NCBI GenBank assembly: GCA_945897725.1
Contig: CAMDFR010000018.1
Span: forward strand, 1-48,102
DNA from: Chitinophaga pinensis
Lineage (GTDB): Bacteria > Bacteroidota > Bacteroidia > Chitinophagales > CAMDFR01
Length of the DNA: 48,102 bases
Direction: 5' to 3'
The translations under genes and the position numbers were made by a program. Shown here in pieces: positions 1-7,767 of this stretch; within the stretch, counting starts at the first letter, position 1; every line of letters starts with the position of its first letter. Under the pieces are notes generated by a model. The model did no database searches, was not told the DNA's origin, and worked only from the letters and a program-made list of their open reading frames with translations.

Positions 1-443
1 TCAAACTCCGCTACATTAGGCAGATGGCCCCATTGAGTGAATCCAAATTTTTTCATGAGCGCAATACTAGCTAAATTATTTTCTAAGATGATGGCAATAA
101 AAGTATCTAGTTCTAGCTTGGATGCTTGTTCTAAGGCATGTTTGAGCAATTGTGAGGCGATGCCTTGATGAAAAAAATGTTCATCGACATAATAAGAAAT
201 TTCGGCACTGCGATGCAAAGCCATACGTCCTGGTCGATAGGCTGTGATGGATAACCATGCCACTACTTTCTTATCTACTTGATACACATAAATTGGAAAT
301 TGATCGGCTGGATGTGCCTGAAACCAAGCTTCTCGAGCTTGTATGGGAATAGGCGTTATATCGGCTGTTGCTTGTGCATGAATGGCTTGGGTATAGATAT
401 CATTGATAGCCACTAAATCTTTTTGCTCTGTCAATCTTATCAT
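1..443 (-). CDS. GNAT-family N-acetyltransferase, phosphinothricin-acetyltransferase-like (C-terminus cut by window edge)
   Basis: The reading frame opens with MIRLTEQKDLVAINDIY at 443 and is still open at position 1, so about 147 residues are visible and the C-terminus is missing. The pattern is that of the phosphinothricin/methionine-sulfoximine acetyltransferase branch of GNAT enzymes: an N-terminal IYTQAI helix, a REAWFQAHP motif, a strand with VVAWLSI, then the acetyl-CoA loop region (EISYYV followed by HQGIASQLL, in place of the usual RGxG) and the ENNLASIALMKKFGF motif that closes the fold. By family knowledge it transfers acetyl from acetyl-CoA to a small amine in the cytoplasm; the substrate cannot be told from sequence. 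The acyl-CoA loop has HQGIAS where many members have RGKGIG, a mild deviation. It is transcribed away from the helicase gene. Confidence 0.85.
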   Translation of the reverse strand, partial: MIRLTEQKDLVAINDIYTQAIHAQATADITPIPIQAREAWFQAHPADQFPIYVYQVDKKVVAWLSITAYRPGRMALHRSAEISYYVDEHFFHQGIASQLLKHALEQASKLELDTFIAIILENNLASIALMKKFGFTQWGHLPNVAEF

Positions 444-500
444 GAGTGAAAGGATGTATGAAGTATAAAATTATACAATTTACACAGATTTAATATTGAA

Positions 501-590
501 ATCGGATGCTGCGTGAGGGAATGGAGCAAGTACCATGTACTGCGGAATGCCCGACCCCAGTGGATTTTTGACTGGGGGCACGCCCAAAAC
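501..590 (-). repeat. Two-hairpin dispersed repeat, copy A
   Basis: Read on the minus strand the element starts TTTTGGGCGTGCCC, then has a 7-bp stem (CCCCAGT at 555-561 with ACTGGGG at 571-577), the linker GGTCGGGCATTCCGCAGTAC, a short second hairpin (GTAC..GTAC), and the tail CATTCCCTCACGCAG and CATCCGAT. Copies B, C and E share this plan. The tail CATCCGAT is also shared with copy D. It lies between divergent genes and does not interrupt a gene. Confidence 0.65.
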
Positions 591-661
591 ATACGAATAA
601 ATCTACACCTATAGATACGCGATTTAACGATTGTTATGCTTTTGCTGGTGGAATAAATAGC

Positions 662-688
662 TTGTTTGCCTAAAATGCCGTACCTTTG
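662..688 (+). promoter_or_regulatory. Candidate Bacteroidota promoter for the RNA helicase gene
   Basis: TTG (662-664) is followed after 16 bases by TACCTTTG (681-688), a perfect match to the -7 box TAnnTTTG of Bacteroidota primary promoters. The spacer is slightly shorter than usual. If used, transcription would start near 693 and leave an untranslated leader of about 140 bases before the start codon at 836. Long leaders are known on cold-shock helicase mRNAs, but this link is inference. Confidence 0.4.
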
Positions 689-835
689 CGCCCTGTTTGA
701 TAATATTATATATATTTTAAGTGCCAACATTTGATCCATTAAACAGAGTTGATAACGACTATGCAATGCTACACGCGGGCTACATTTTTTACAATCTTCA
801 AATTGGTGCTTTATAACTTTTAAATTTAATACACC

Positions 836-2659
836 ATGAGTGAAATTAAATCATTTGACGATTTTGGCTTTTCGGCCATCATCTCAGAGGCAATCCGTGC
901 GAAAGGCTACGAGACTCCCTCTCCCATTCAGGCGCAAGCCATTCCCGTTTTACTGAGCAAAGGTGGAAACCTTGTAGGTAAAGCACAAACAGGTACTGGT
1001 AAAACAGCTGCCTTTGCGTTACCCATACTTGAAAAAGTTGAGGTAGGCAATAAATCAGTAAGAGCGATTATTTTAACACCCACTCGTGAGCTTGCGATGC
1101 AAGTTGCAGAAGAGATGGTATCGTTGAAAGGCGCGAAAAGATTACGTATCCAGACCGTGTATGGCGGACAAGGAATGAATCAACAGTTGAATGCTTTGGC
1201 AAGAGGTGTTGATATTGTAATCGGTACACCCGGTCGTATAAAAGACCATATTAACAGAGGTACATTAAAAATTAATGACCTTCAGTTTTTTGTTTTAGAT
1301 GAAGCAGATGAGATGTTGAACATGGGATTTCTTGAAGAAATTGAAGAAATTTTACAGAGCACCAACGACGATAAACAAATGCTTTTGTTCTCTGCTACTA
1401 TGCCGAAGAAAATTTTAAGCTTGATAAAAAGTTATATGACTTCTTATGAGTTGATAGAGGTAGAAAGTACACAACAAACCAATAATATGGTGCGTCAGGT
1501 ATACTACCAAGTGAAGGGCAGCGAACGATTTGACGCACTTTGCAGAATCATCGATGCGAGTAAAGATTTTTATGGTATTGTATTTTGTAATACCAAACGT
1601 GAGGTGGATGAAGTGGTGTTGAAATTGGTTGAAAGAGGCGTTGATGCAGAAGGTTTGCATGGCGACATTCAACAAACACAACGTGAAGCCATCATGAAAA
1701 AAATGAAGAAACATAAGGTATCTGTATTGGTAGCAACAGATGTTGCAGCCAGAGGTATTGATGTGAATGACTTGACGCACGTAGTGAATTTCCAATTACC
1801 ACAAGACCCTGAAAGTTATATTCACAGAATTGGTCGTACGGGTAGAGCTGGTAAAGAAGGTATTGCTGTAACCCTTGTATCTAGAGGCGAACAGAGTGAT
1901 TTGATGTACATACAAAAAATCACCAATACCAAAATTAATTTGGAAAAATTGCCAGCGATTGAGGATGTATTGACAGTGAAAAAACAAATTATCAAAGACA
2001 AAATCAAAAATATTATTGAGCATAGTGGCTACAGCGACTATATAGAAATATCTCAAGAAATATTGGAAGAGAATGATCCTGAAATTGCATTGGCTTCTAT
2101 TTTGAAATATGCTTTTAAAGATCAATTGCAATTAGATAAGTATGTGGAGTTTTTGCATCATCCAGAAATGGAAAGACGCGAAAGACCCGGTTCTAATGGA
2201 AGAGACGCTGGTCGTGTATTTATTGCCAAAGGAAAATCTGATGGTTTCAATGCAAAAACGATCGTTGACTTTTTGGTAAACGAAGGCAATTTAAAAGCGA
2301 GTCAAATTGATGAGGTAAAAGTATTAGACGAATTTTCGTTTGCCACTTTACCTGTTGAAGAAGCGCAAATTTTAGTTGACTTTTACAAAAAAGCAGCAAA
2401 AGGTAAAAAGCCTTTAGTGACCATGGCAGTTAGCAAAGACGATGATAGAGCGAGAGGCAATAATCGTTTTGGTGGCGGCGGCGGTGGCGCTAGAAGAACC
2501 GGTGGATTTGATAAGCCTAGATCTGGCGGATTTGACAAACCAAGATCCGGTGGCTTTGATAAGCCTAGGTCTGGTGGTTATGATAAACCTAGATCAGGTG
2601 GATTCGACAAACCAACCGGCGAAAGAGAAGGTGGTAGAAGAGAAAGAAAGAAATTCTAA
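836..2659 (+). CDS. deaD: DEAD-box ATP-dependent RNA helicase, DeaD/CsdA type
   Basis: A 607-residue cytoplasmic RNA helicase. Visible in order: the Q motif (FDDFGFS near 7-13, then TPSPIQAQAIP), Walker A AQTGTGKT with Lys56, PTRELA (82-87), TPGR (131-134), DEAD (155-158), SAT (186-188), and in the second RecA-like domain ARGID and HRIGRTGRAG. Residues about 459-533 look like a DbpA-type RNA-binding domain, which in known members targets structured RNA such as rRNA. The tail (554-607) is five near-identical octads of the type SGGFDKPR followed by an Arg-rich end, an RGG-like RNA-binding tail. By family knowledge it unwinds RNA duplexes in ribosome assembly, cold adaptation and mRNA decay. It is a single-gene unit with its own terminator. 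Confidence 0.95.
   Translation: MSEIKSFDDFGFSAIISEAIRAKGYETPSPIQAQAIPVLLSKGGNLVGKAQTGTGKTAAFALPILEKVEVGNKSVRAIILTPTRELAMQVAEEMVSLKGAKRLRIQTVYGGQGMNQQLNALARGVDIVIGTPGRIKDHINRGTLKINDLQFFVLDEADEMLNMGFLEEIEEILQSTNDDKQMLLFSATMPKKILSLIKSYMTSYELIEVESTQQTNNMVRQVYYQVKGSERFDALCRIIDASKDFYGIVFCNTKREVDEVVLKLVERGVDAEGLHGDIQQTQREAIMKKMKKHKVSVLVATDVAARGIDVNDLTHVVNFQLPQDPESYIHRIGRTGRAGKEGIAVTLVSRGEQSDLMYIQKITNTKINLEKLPAIEDVLTVKKQIIKDKIKNIIEHSGYSDYIEISQEILEENDPEIALASILKYAFKDQLQLDKYVEFLHHPEMERRERPGSNGRDAGRVFIAKGKSDGFNAKTIVDFLVNEGNLKASQIDEVKVLDEFSFATLPVEEAQILVDFYKKAAKGKKPLVTMAVSKDDDRARGNNRFGGGGGGARRTGGFDKPRSGGFDKPRSGGFDKPRSGGYDKPRSGGFDKPTGEREGGRRERKKF
2495..2620 (+). repeat. In-frame 24-bp tandem repeat encoding the SGGFDKPR tail of the helicase
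   Basis: Five consecutive eight-residue units (RTGGFDKPR, SGGFDKPR twice, SGGYDKPR, SGGFDKPT) are encoded here. The units differ mainly at third codon positions, so the protein repeat is kept while the DNA has drifted, which argues for selection on the tail rather than very recent slippage. Confidence 0.8.
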
Positions 2660-2701
2660 ATCTTTGAAAGAGTGCTTTAAGAGCCTCTTTCTATAAAATA
2701 A

Positions 2702-2733
2702 AAATGCGTTTAGTGTCAACACTAAACGCATTT
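2702..2733. terminator. Bidirectional rho-independent terminator between helicase and stress-protein genes
   Basis: A 14-bp stem (AAATGCGTTTAGTG at 2702-2715 with CACTAAACGCATTT at 2720-2733) closes a 4-base loop. A run of T follows on the plus strand, and the minus strand also continues into a T-rich stretch. It lies between convergent genes and probably serves both. Confidence 0.85.
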
Positions 2734-2771
2734 TTTTATGTTGAAGGCTGTGATTTACTTCTGTGAACTAT

Positions 2772-3641
2772 TTAAGGATTTTTGCACTTTACACTCAGTA
2801 CAGGTATCTTAGATGATTTGATAATGAAACGCTCTTCACTATTCAGAATTAACTCTTCAATTTTTTTAGTCTTCTTGCACATGATAACGACTAGATCAGC
2901 CTTTGCACGTTCGCAATAATCTAAGATATCATAGGGAATATCAGAGGTATAAATAATACTAGTAATCACTTTAATATTGGCTTGACAAATATCTGATTTC
3001 ACTTCTTTTAAAATCACTTCCATACGTTGAACAGCTCTTTCATCGGTATTGGCATCGTCGGCCATGGCCACTACATGAATTTCAGCGCCAAACATCTGAG
3101 CGATATTTTTCGCATATTCAACTTTATTGGTCGTGCTATCATCTTCTATGTCTATGGGCAATACAATCTTCTTCAATTCTTTTCGCTTTCTATCTTTTTG
3201 CATGGTGATAATAGGCACTTCAGAAATTTCTGCGGTGCGATAAGCATTGGTGCCCAACACATATTTTCGCATATTATCGGTGATGTGAACGACTTCACCA
3301 TTGGTGCCCATTACAATTAAATCGATCGCATGATCTAAAGTCACTTTAAAAATAACTTCGTGGATTTTTCCATAGCCTACTATGGTGCGTATATTAATAT
3401 CAGTAAGCCATTCATAAGTTTGGCGCAAATCATTGATTTGTAGATTGACTTGTTTTACTTTTTCAGCATCTGCTGTTTCGCTAACAATATAAGATGATGT
3501 ATTATTGACCTTTTTTAGAATATGCAAAACGAATAATGTTGCATTTGTTTTTCTACAAATATCGGCTGCATATTCAAGTGCTTGAAATGAAACATCGGTA
3601 AAATCAATAGGTACTAAAATTTTCTGTAAATTTCGAAGCAT
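2772..3641 (-). CDS. Universal stress protein with two UspA domains
   Basis: A 289-residue cytoplasmic protein made of two UspA folds. The first (about 1-142) begins KILVPIDFTDVSFQALEYA and ends with a nucleotide-loop-like MGTNGEVVHITDNMRKYVLGTNA, then SEVPIITM. The second (about 155-286) begins KKIVLPIDIEDD and ends SSKIPVLSVK but lacks a clear G-x2-G-x9-G-S/T loop. In family members that loop binds ATP; here the first domain has a spacing longer than the classical motif and the second looks degenerate. Its role is probably stress or starvation signalling, partner unknown. It is divergent from the nucleoside phosphorylase gene, with only 39 bases between the two start codons. Confidence 0.88.
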   Translation of the reverse strand: MLRNLQKILVPIDFTDVSFQALEYAADICRKTNATLFVLHILKKVNNTSSYIVSETADAEKVKQVNLQINDLRQTYEWLTDINIRTIVGYGKIHEVIFKVTLDHAIDLIVMGTNGEVVHITDNMRKYVLGTNAYRTAEISEVPIITMQKDRKRKELKKIVLPIDIEDDSTTNKVEYAKNIAQMFGAEIHVVAMADDANTDERAVQRMEVILKEVKSDICQANIKVITSIIYTSDIPYDILDYCERAKADLVVIMCKKTKKIEELILNSEERFIIKSSKIPVLSVKCKNP

Positions 3642-3680
3642 ATATTATATATTAGCGAAGCATAAAATTAGCTAAAAAAC

Positions 3681-4556
3681 ATGAATCCAATCCCTGAATC
3701 AGAATTAATTTTAAATGCTGACGGCAGCATCTATCATTTGAACCTCAGACCTGAAATGTTGGCCGACACTATCATCATTGTTGGTGACCCTGATAGAGTG
3801 ACGGAGGTGAGTAAATACTTTGATACCATTGAGTTTAAAGTGGCAAAGCGCGAATTTGTTACACACACAGGCTATTTAAATAACAAGCGATTGACGGTGC
3901 TTTCAACCGGCATCGGTACCGATAATATTGATATCGTTTTCAATGAGCTCGATGCATGTGTGAATATTGACTTTCAAACAAGAATGCCTCGAAGCATCAA
4001 AAAATCGCTAGAGATTATAAGAATTGGCACTGCCGGTTCCTTACAGAAAGACTTAGAGGTTGACCAGGTGGTGATTTCATCACATGGCATAGGCTTAGAC
4101 AATTTAGCCAATTACTATTTTCTAGAAAACGAAGTTGAAGAAATATACTTACTTGAGAAGTTTAAAAAAGAAGTATTGACAAGTGTGGAAGCAGCAGTTC
4201 CTTATATTGCGAAAGGTGCCACAAGTTTGATGCAAAAAATTGACAATGGCTATCAAAGGGGTATCACCTTGACATGCCCAGGCTTCTATGCACCACAGGG
4301 CAGACAATTGCGCTTGGCACCTAGATTTCCAAATTTAATCCAGAAAGCATCGGCCTTCAGGTATGAAGAAAACAGAATCACTAATTTTGAAATGGAAACA
4401 TCTGGTATCTATGCATTGGGCAGCTTGCTTGGTCACCAATGTGTTTCGGTGAGTGCCATCATGGCCAACAGAATCGAACATCAATTTAGCAAGCAACCTA
4501 AAAAAGTGATTGATAAACTAATTGTAGAATTACTAGAAAAAATTTCGCGTTTCTAA
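3681..4556 (+). CDS. Nucleoside phosphorylase (uridine phosphorylase / purine nucleoside phosphorylase superfamily)
   Basis: A 291-residue enzyme of the PNP/UDP phosphorylase superfamily, which cleaves nucleosides with phosphate to give a free base and ribose 1-phosphate in nucleoside salvage. Seen in the sequence: the phosphate-loop motif VGDPDRV (34-40), STGIGTDNIDI, the RIGTAGSLQ stretch, and FEMETSGIYALG (about 236-246), where the Glu of MET contacts the ribose in characterised members. The length suits the uridine phosphorylase branch, but it carries an extra segment after NYYFLENEVEEIY, so the base specificity is uncertain. The membrane-protein gene follows after 15 bases and is probably cotranscribed. 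Confidence 0.88.
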   Translation: MNPIPESELILNADGSIYHLNLRPEMLADTIIIVGDPDRVTEVSKYFDTIEFKVAKREFVTHTGYLNNKRLTVLSTGIGTDNIDIVFNELDACVNIDFQTRMPRSIKKSLEIIRIGTAGSLQKDLEVDQVVISSHGIGLDNLANYYFLENEVEEIYLLEKFKKEVLTSVEAAVPYIAKGATSLMQKIDNGYQRGITLTCPGFYAPQGRQLRLAPRFPNLIQKASAFRYEENRITNFEMETSGIYALGSLLGHQCVSVSAIMANRIEHQFSKQPKKVIDKLIVELLEKISRF

Positions 4557-4571
4557 TTTATCAAAACATTT

Positions 4572-5234
4572 ATGCTTCAAAAGCACACTAAACTAAAAGA
4601 CTACTTCCATATTGGTTTTGGCATTTTTGCCTGCACCACTATGATCGTACAATATGTTGTTATCATACATAATGCCTTGCAAAAAGGTTTGAGTGTTTTG
4701 GATGAACTGATGAGAATCTCCAGCTATTTGACGATTTGGACCAATATATTAGTAGCCTTTAGTTTCTTTTCTATTGCATTTTTAAAGCATTCAAAATTGA
4801 AATTGTTTTTTGAGAAAGCCAATGTGCAATACGCCATATTAACTTATATCTTGTATGTTGGTATTGCCTTTCACATACTTTTATCAAAAATATTTCACCC
4901 CACTGGTGCTAATTATTATTTGAATATCATTCTACATTATATCATTCCTAGTCTCTATTTTATCTACTGGATTTTATTTATTGAAAAAGGAGAACAAGAC
5001 TATAAGTATAGTCTTTATTGGTTGATCTATCCGATGGTGTATATGTTGTATTTTTTAGGCAGAGGTGCATTAACGCATCTTTATCCTTATCCTTTTGCAG
5101 ATGTGAATACATTAGGTTATGCTATCGTTTTCAGAAATCTTTTCTTGCTCTTATTGGCTTGCTATTTATTAGGGCTCTTACTTATTTTTTTTGACAAACG
5201 ATTCACACGAAAAGCCAATCCAAAGAAGGTTTAA
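4572..5234 (+). CDS. Pr6Pr-family integral membrane protein
   Basis: A 220-residue protein with six predicted transmembrane helices. It fits the Pr6Pr (FAR-17a/AIG1-like) family: YLTIWTNILVAFSFF in helix 2, HYIIPSLYFIYWILF in the middle, WLIYPMVYMLYFLGRG, then YPYPFADVNTLGY ahead of the final helix. The family has no established bacterial function; distant eukaryotic AIG1/ADTRP relatives hydrolyse fatty acid esters of hydroxy fatty acids, but I cannot claim that here. It lies 15 bases after the phosphorylase gene in the same direction and converges with the WbqC-like gene. The tail is basic (KRFTRKANPKK), placing the C-terminus in the cytoplasm. Confidence 0.8.
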   Translation: MLQKHTKLKDYFHIGFGIFACTTMIVQYVVIIHNALQKGLSVLDELMRISSYLTIWTNILVAFSFFSIAFLKHSKLKLFFEKANVQYAILTYILYVGIAFHILLSKIFHPTGANYYLNIILHYIIPSLYFIYWILFIEKGEQDYKYSLYWLIYPMVYMLYFLGRGALTHLYPYPFADVNTLGYAIVFRNLFLLLLACYLLGLLLIFFDKRFTRKANPKKV

Positions 5235-5249
5235 CCCCAACAGCAAAGC

Positions 5250-5879
5250 CTAGAGGATTATATCTAAGTGCTTAGAAAGCGTCATTAGATATTCTTTAGC
5301 ATTGGGACCTTGCGTGAAGAGCAAATCTAAAATGCTTATATCATTTAAAAAGCTATGTCTGTCTCCAAAAACTTGAATATAGGTAGGAATCGTTGGGGCA
5401 TACTTCCCTTCTTTGTACAAAGCTCTTGCATCTATAAAATCAGGATAACTTTTTTCGTATGTATCCGTAAATGTGAGCTGTATATCTAACTTGAGTAATG
5501 AAATAATGCTTTCTGTGATGGCTACATTAAGTTGATAGATAGAGCTCGCTTTTTGCAAGAATAGATCCTCCAATTCATATTCATAAAATTCAAAATAAGG
5601 CGATCGACGATAAGAAGAACATAAACTCTGCCAATGGTTTTTTTGCCAATCTTCGGCATAACTCGCTTTAACTTCTGTAAAATACTGACGATGACTTCTG
5701 CCACTTTCAATAGGAATACTCAAGAGCTGTAATCCATTGGGACCAGCGATTTGACAGCGATTTCGATTGCTCGATTTTACAAAGTGCTCATGCTTTTCGA
5801 TCATCACCACCTCTGCTTTGAGCATTAATGCAAAGTAACTGATGGGTGGGCAATACTGATTGTCTAAAAGAATATTCAT
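5250..5879 (-). CDS. WbqC-like family protein
   Basis: I place the start at the ATG at 5877-5879, giving 209 residues beginning MNILLDNQYCPPISYFALM, because WbqC-family proteins begin with this first strand; an in-frame ATG at 5954 would add 25 residues unlike the family. Recognisable features are the YCPP motif, SIPIESG, the SYAEDWQKNHWQSLCSSYRRSPYFEFY stretch and a C-terminal YIQVFGDRHSFLNDISILDLLFTQGP. WbqC proteins occur in O-antigen and other polysaccharide clusters, though the family also occurs as a lone gene in many Bacteroidota; the activity is not known. It converges with the Pr6Pr gene 15 bases away, with no obvious terminator between. Confidence 0.8.
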   Translation of the reverse strand: MNILLDNQYCPPISYFALMLKAEVVMIEKHEHFVKSSNRNRCQIAGPNGLQLLSIPIESGRSHRQYFTEVKASYAEDWQKNHWQSLCSSYRRSPYFEFYEYELEDLFLQKASSIYQLNVAITESIISLLKLDIQLTFTDTYEKSYPDFIDARALYKEGKYAPTIPTYIQVFGDRHSFLNDISILDLLFTQGPNAKEYLMTLSKHLDIIL

Positions 5880-6068
5880 GTCATTAAAATATAAAATTAA
5901 TGCTAATTCGCTTATGAAGCTGCGCGCAGTTTCGTTTTTTATAGCATTGTGCAAAGATACTACATGAGTAAGCTTAGGAAGGCACCATAGAATTAGTCAA
6001 ATATGATTACTTTTGGGCAACAGCTATGTTGTCATCAAGCTGAATCCTTAATCAGTTATTTGTCACCT

Positions 6069-7523
6069 ATGAAAAAACTTTTTTTCTTTTCTCTTGTCAT
6101 ATCAGCGTTTCAAGCATTTTGTTTTGAAGCTCAAGTCAGCACAGCCGTCTTTCACAATAAAGTAGTAGGAAATTATGTAGAAATTTATTCTTGGATTCCT
6201 GCTTGGCAATTGGCAAGCAATATTCAGAAAGATAGTAGTTATAAGGCACAAGTGGAGGTATTGATCTTGTTAAAAAAAGATAGTAGCAATGTAATCGCCG
6301 ACAAGTTTAACCTCAATAGTAGGGCTATGACGAACAAAGAGGACAATCAATTTTGCATGATAGATTTAAAACGCTATAATCTTTTACCAGGGCGATATAA
6401 ATTACAAATCCATTTTAAGGACCTGAACAATAAAGCGGAAGAAGCGAATTTTATTGGGGAAGATATAATAGTGAGTGGAGACACTGATGCTGTTTATTTT
6501 TCTGGTATTGAATTAGTGGACACCTTTTATAGCAATACCTCCATTTCATCATACACCAAAAATAATATTGACATCAAACCTAAAGTCATAGAGTTTTATG
6601 GCAATGACAATAACAAGTTAAATTTTTATACAGAATTGTATAATGTTTCGACATTACTGAATAGTGATGATAAGTTTCTATTAAAAACCTCTATTATCAA
6701 TCATTCTGGCGAAGAAGTAGCTGGTTTTACATCAGCAAAAAAAATGAACACCGCTGAGCTCATTCCAATATTACAAAGCATCAATATCGCCAATCTACCG
6801 ACTGGCAATTATTTTATTCAAATCACAGCCATTGATAAGAACAATATTAATCTTACGAAACAGATGATCTTTTTCCAAAGGCTCAATCTATCTTTAAAAG
6901 ATACGCTTCAGATTGATGCCTATAATAATGCCAATAATTTTGGAAAAGGTTTTTTAGATACGGCTTCTATCGCGTATTTGCAATTTTCAGTTGCCTCGAT
7001 AACGCCTATTTCTACCTACAAAGAAATCTCCTACTTACAGACGCTTTCAAAAAGCAAAGACTCACTAATTATCAAGGAATATCTGAGTAGATTTTGGAGA
7101 GGTGTTGATGCCTTAAATCCCGAATTTGCCTGGAAAAAATATGAAGAACAAGTCGTATGGGTAGAAAGAGAATATAGCACACCAATAGAACATGGCTTCA
7201 ATACAGCCAGAGGTAGAATTTATCTACAGTATGGAGCACCTAACGAAAAAAGCAGGAACAATAATAGTGGTGGATACAACTACGAAATTTGGCAGTATTA
7301 TAAATTGCCAGATGGTCAATCAAAAGTTATTTTTGTTTTTTATAATCCCACCCTCACCAATAATGGAATGGAATTATTACATAGCAATGCTAGAGGGGAA
7401 CTGCAAAATCTAAATTGGAAAGAAAAAATTGGAGGTGCTAGCAATAATGAATTCGATATGGATGGTCGAAATCAAAGAACTGGAACCAATGGTAATACCA
7501 ACAATAGCATCAAAGATTTTTAA
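6069..7523 (+). CDS. Exported GWxTD-domain protein
   Basis: An in-frame ATG exists at 6003, but the codon at 6069 starts a clean signal peptide (MKKLFFFSLVISAFQAFCFEAQ), so I take that as the start; the protein is then 484 residues. The C-terminal third matches the GWxTD family: a long helix-strand region ending FAWKKYEEQVVWVEREYSTP, then HGFNTARGRIYLQYGAPNEK, where the RGRIYL-x-YG-x-P stretch is the best conserved part, then YEIWQYY and VIFVFYNP. The N-terminal two thirds resemble beta-sandwich repeats. The family is common in Bacteroidota and Acidobacteriota; it has no known biochemical role. It ends in an Asn/Gly-rich low-complexity tail and has no T9SS sorting domain. It appears to be a single-gene unit. 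Confidence 0.82.
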   Translation: MKKLFFFSLVISAFQAFCFEAQVSTAVFHNKVVGNYVEIYSWIPAWQLASNIQKDSSYKAQVEVLILLKKDSSNVIADKFNLNSRAMTNKEDNQFCMIDLKRYNLLPGRYKLQIHFKDLNNKAEEANFIGEDIIVSGDTDAVYFSGIELVDTFYSNTSISSYTKNNIDIKPKVIEFYGNDNNKLNFYTELYNVSTLLNSDDKFLLKTSIINHSGEEVAGFTSAKKMNTAELIPILQSINIANLPTGNYFIQITAIDKNNINLTKQMIFFQRLNLSLKDTLQIDAYNNANNFGKGFLDTASIAYLQFSVASITPISTYKEISYLQTLSKSKDSLIIKEYLSRFWRGVDALNPEFAWKKYEEQVVWVEREYSTPIEHGFNTARGRIYLQYGAPNEKSRNNNSGGYNYEIWQYYKLPDGQSKVIFVFYNPTLTNNGMELLHSNARGELQNLNWKEKIGGASNNEFDMDGRNQRTGTNGNTNNSIKDF

Positions 7524-7767
7524 GTTAATAATTACTAAATCTAAAGAGGTAATAATAAATCCATTCTTTTAAACGTTAGAGCCAATAAAGCCTTAAACAA
7601 ACGCTAGATCAGTATCTAAGATTTTTATCAGCAAATGACTGCATAGTAATTAGCACACCATGAGGCTTGTTGTTAAAAAGACAATAGCATGAAGCTGAAT
7701 ATTAAAGATTTTTTTATTTAACTTTGTCAGATTCATACAAACTATAAGCAATCTAAAATTATTCCAC

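Larger units (their letters stand above)
444..835. other. Divergent intergenic region with a dispersed repeat and a candidate promoter
   Basis: This 392-bp gap separates the GNAT gene (minus) from the helicase gene (plus). It holds one copy of the two-hairpin repeat (501-590) and a candidate promoter for the helicase (662-688). I see no convincing coding sequence; the minus-strand frame across 440-766 has no recognisable protein features and overlaps the repeat. Confidence 0.6.

Noticed and set aside
440..766. Minus-strand open frame of 108 codons upstream of the helicase
   Set aside because: It overlaps copy A of the repeat and the candidate promoter, has no family features and a start that overlaps the GNAT gene start.
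2442..2696. Alternative plus-strand frame over the helicase tail
   Set aside because: It is the shifted frame of the SGGFDKPR repeat; the repeat gives it an open but meaningless translation.
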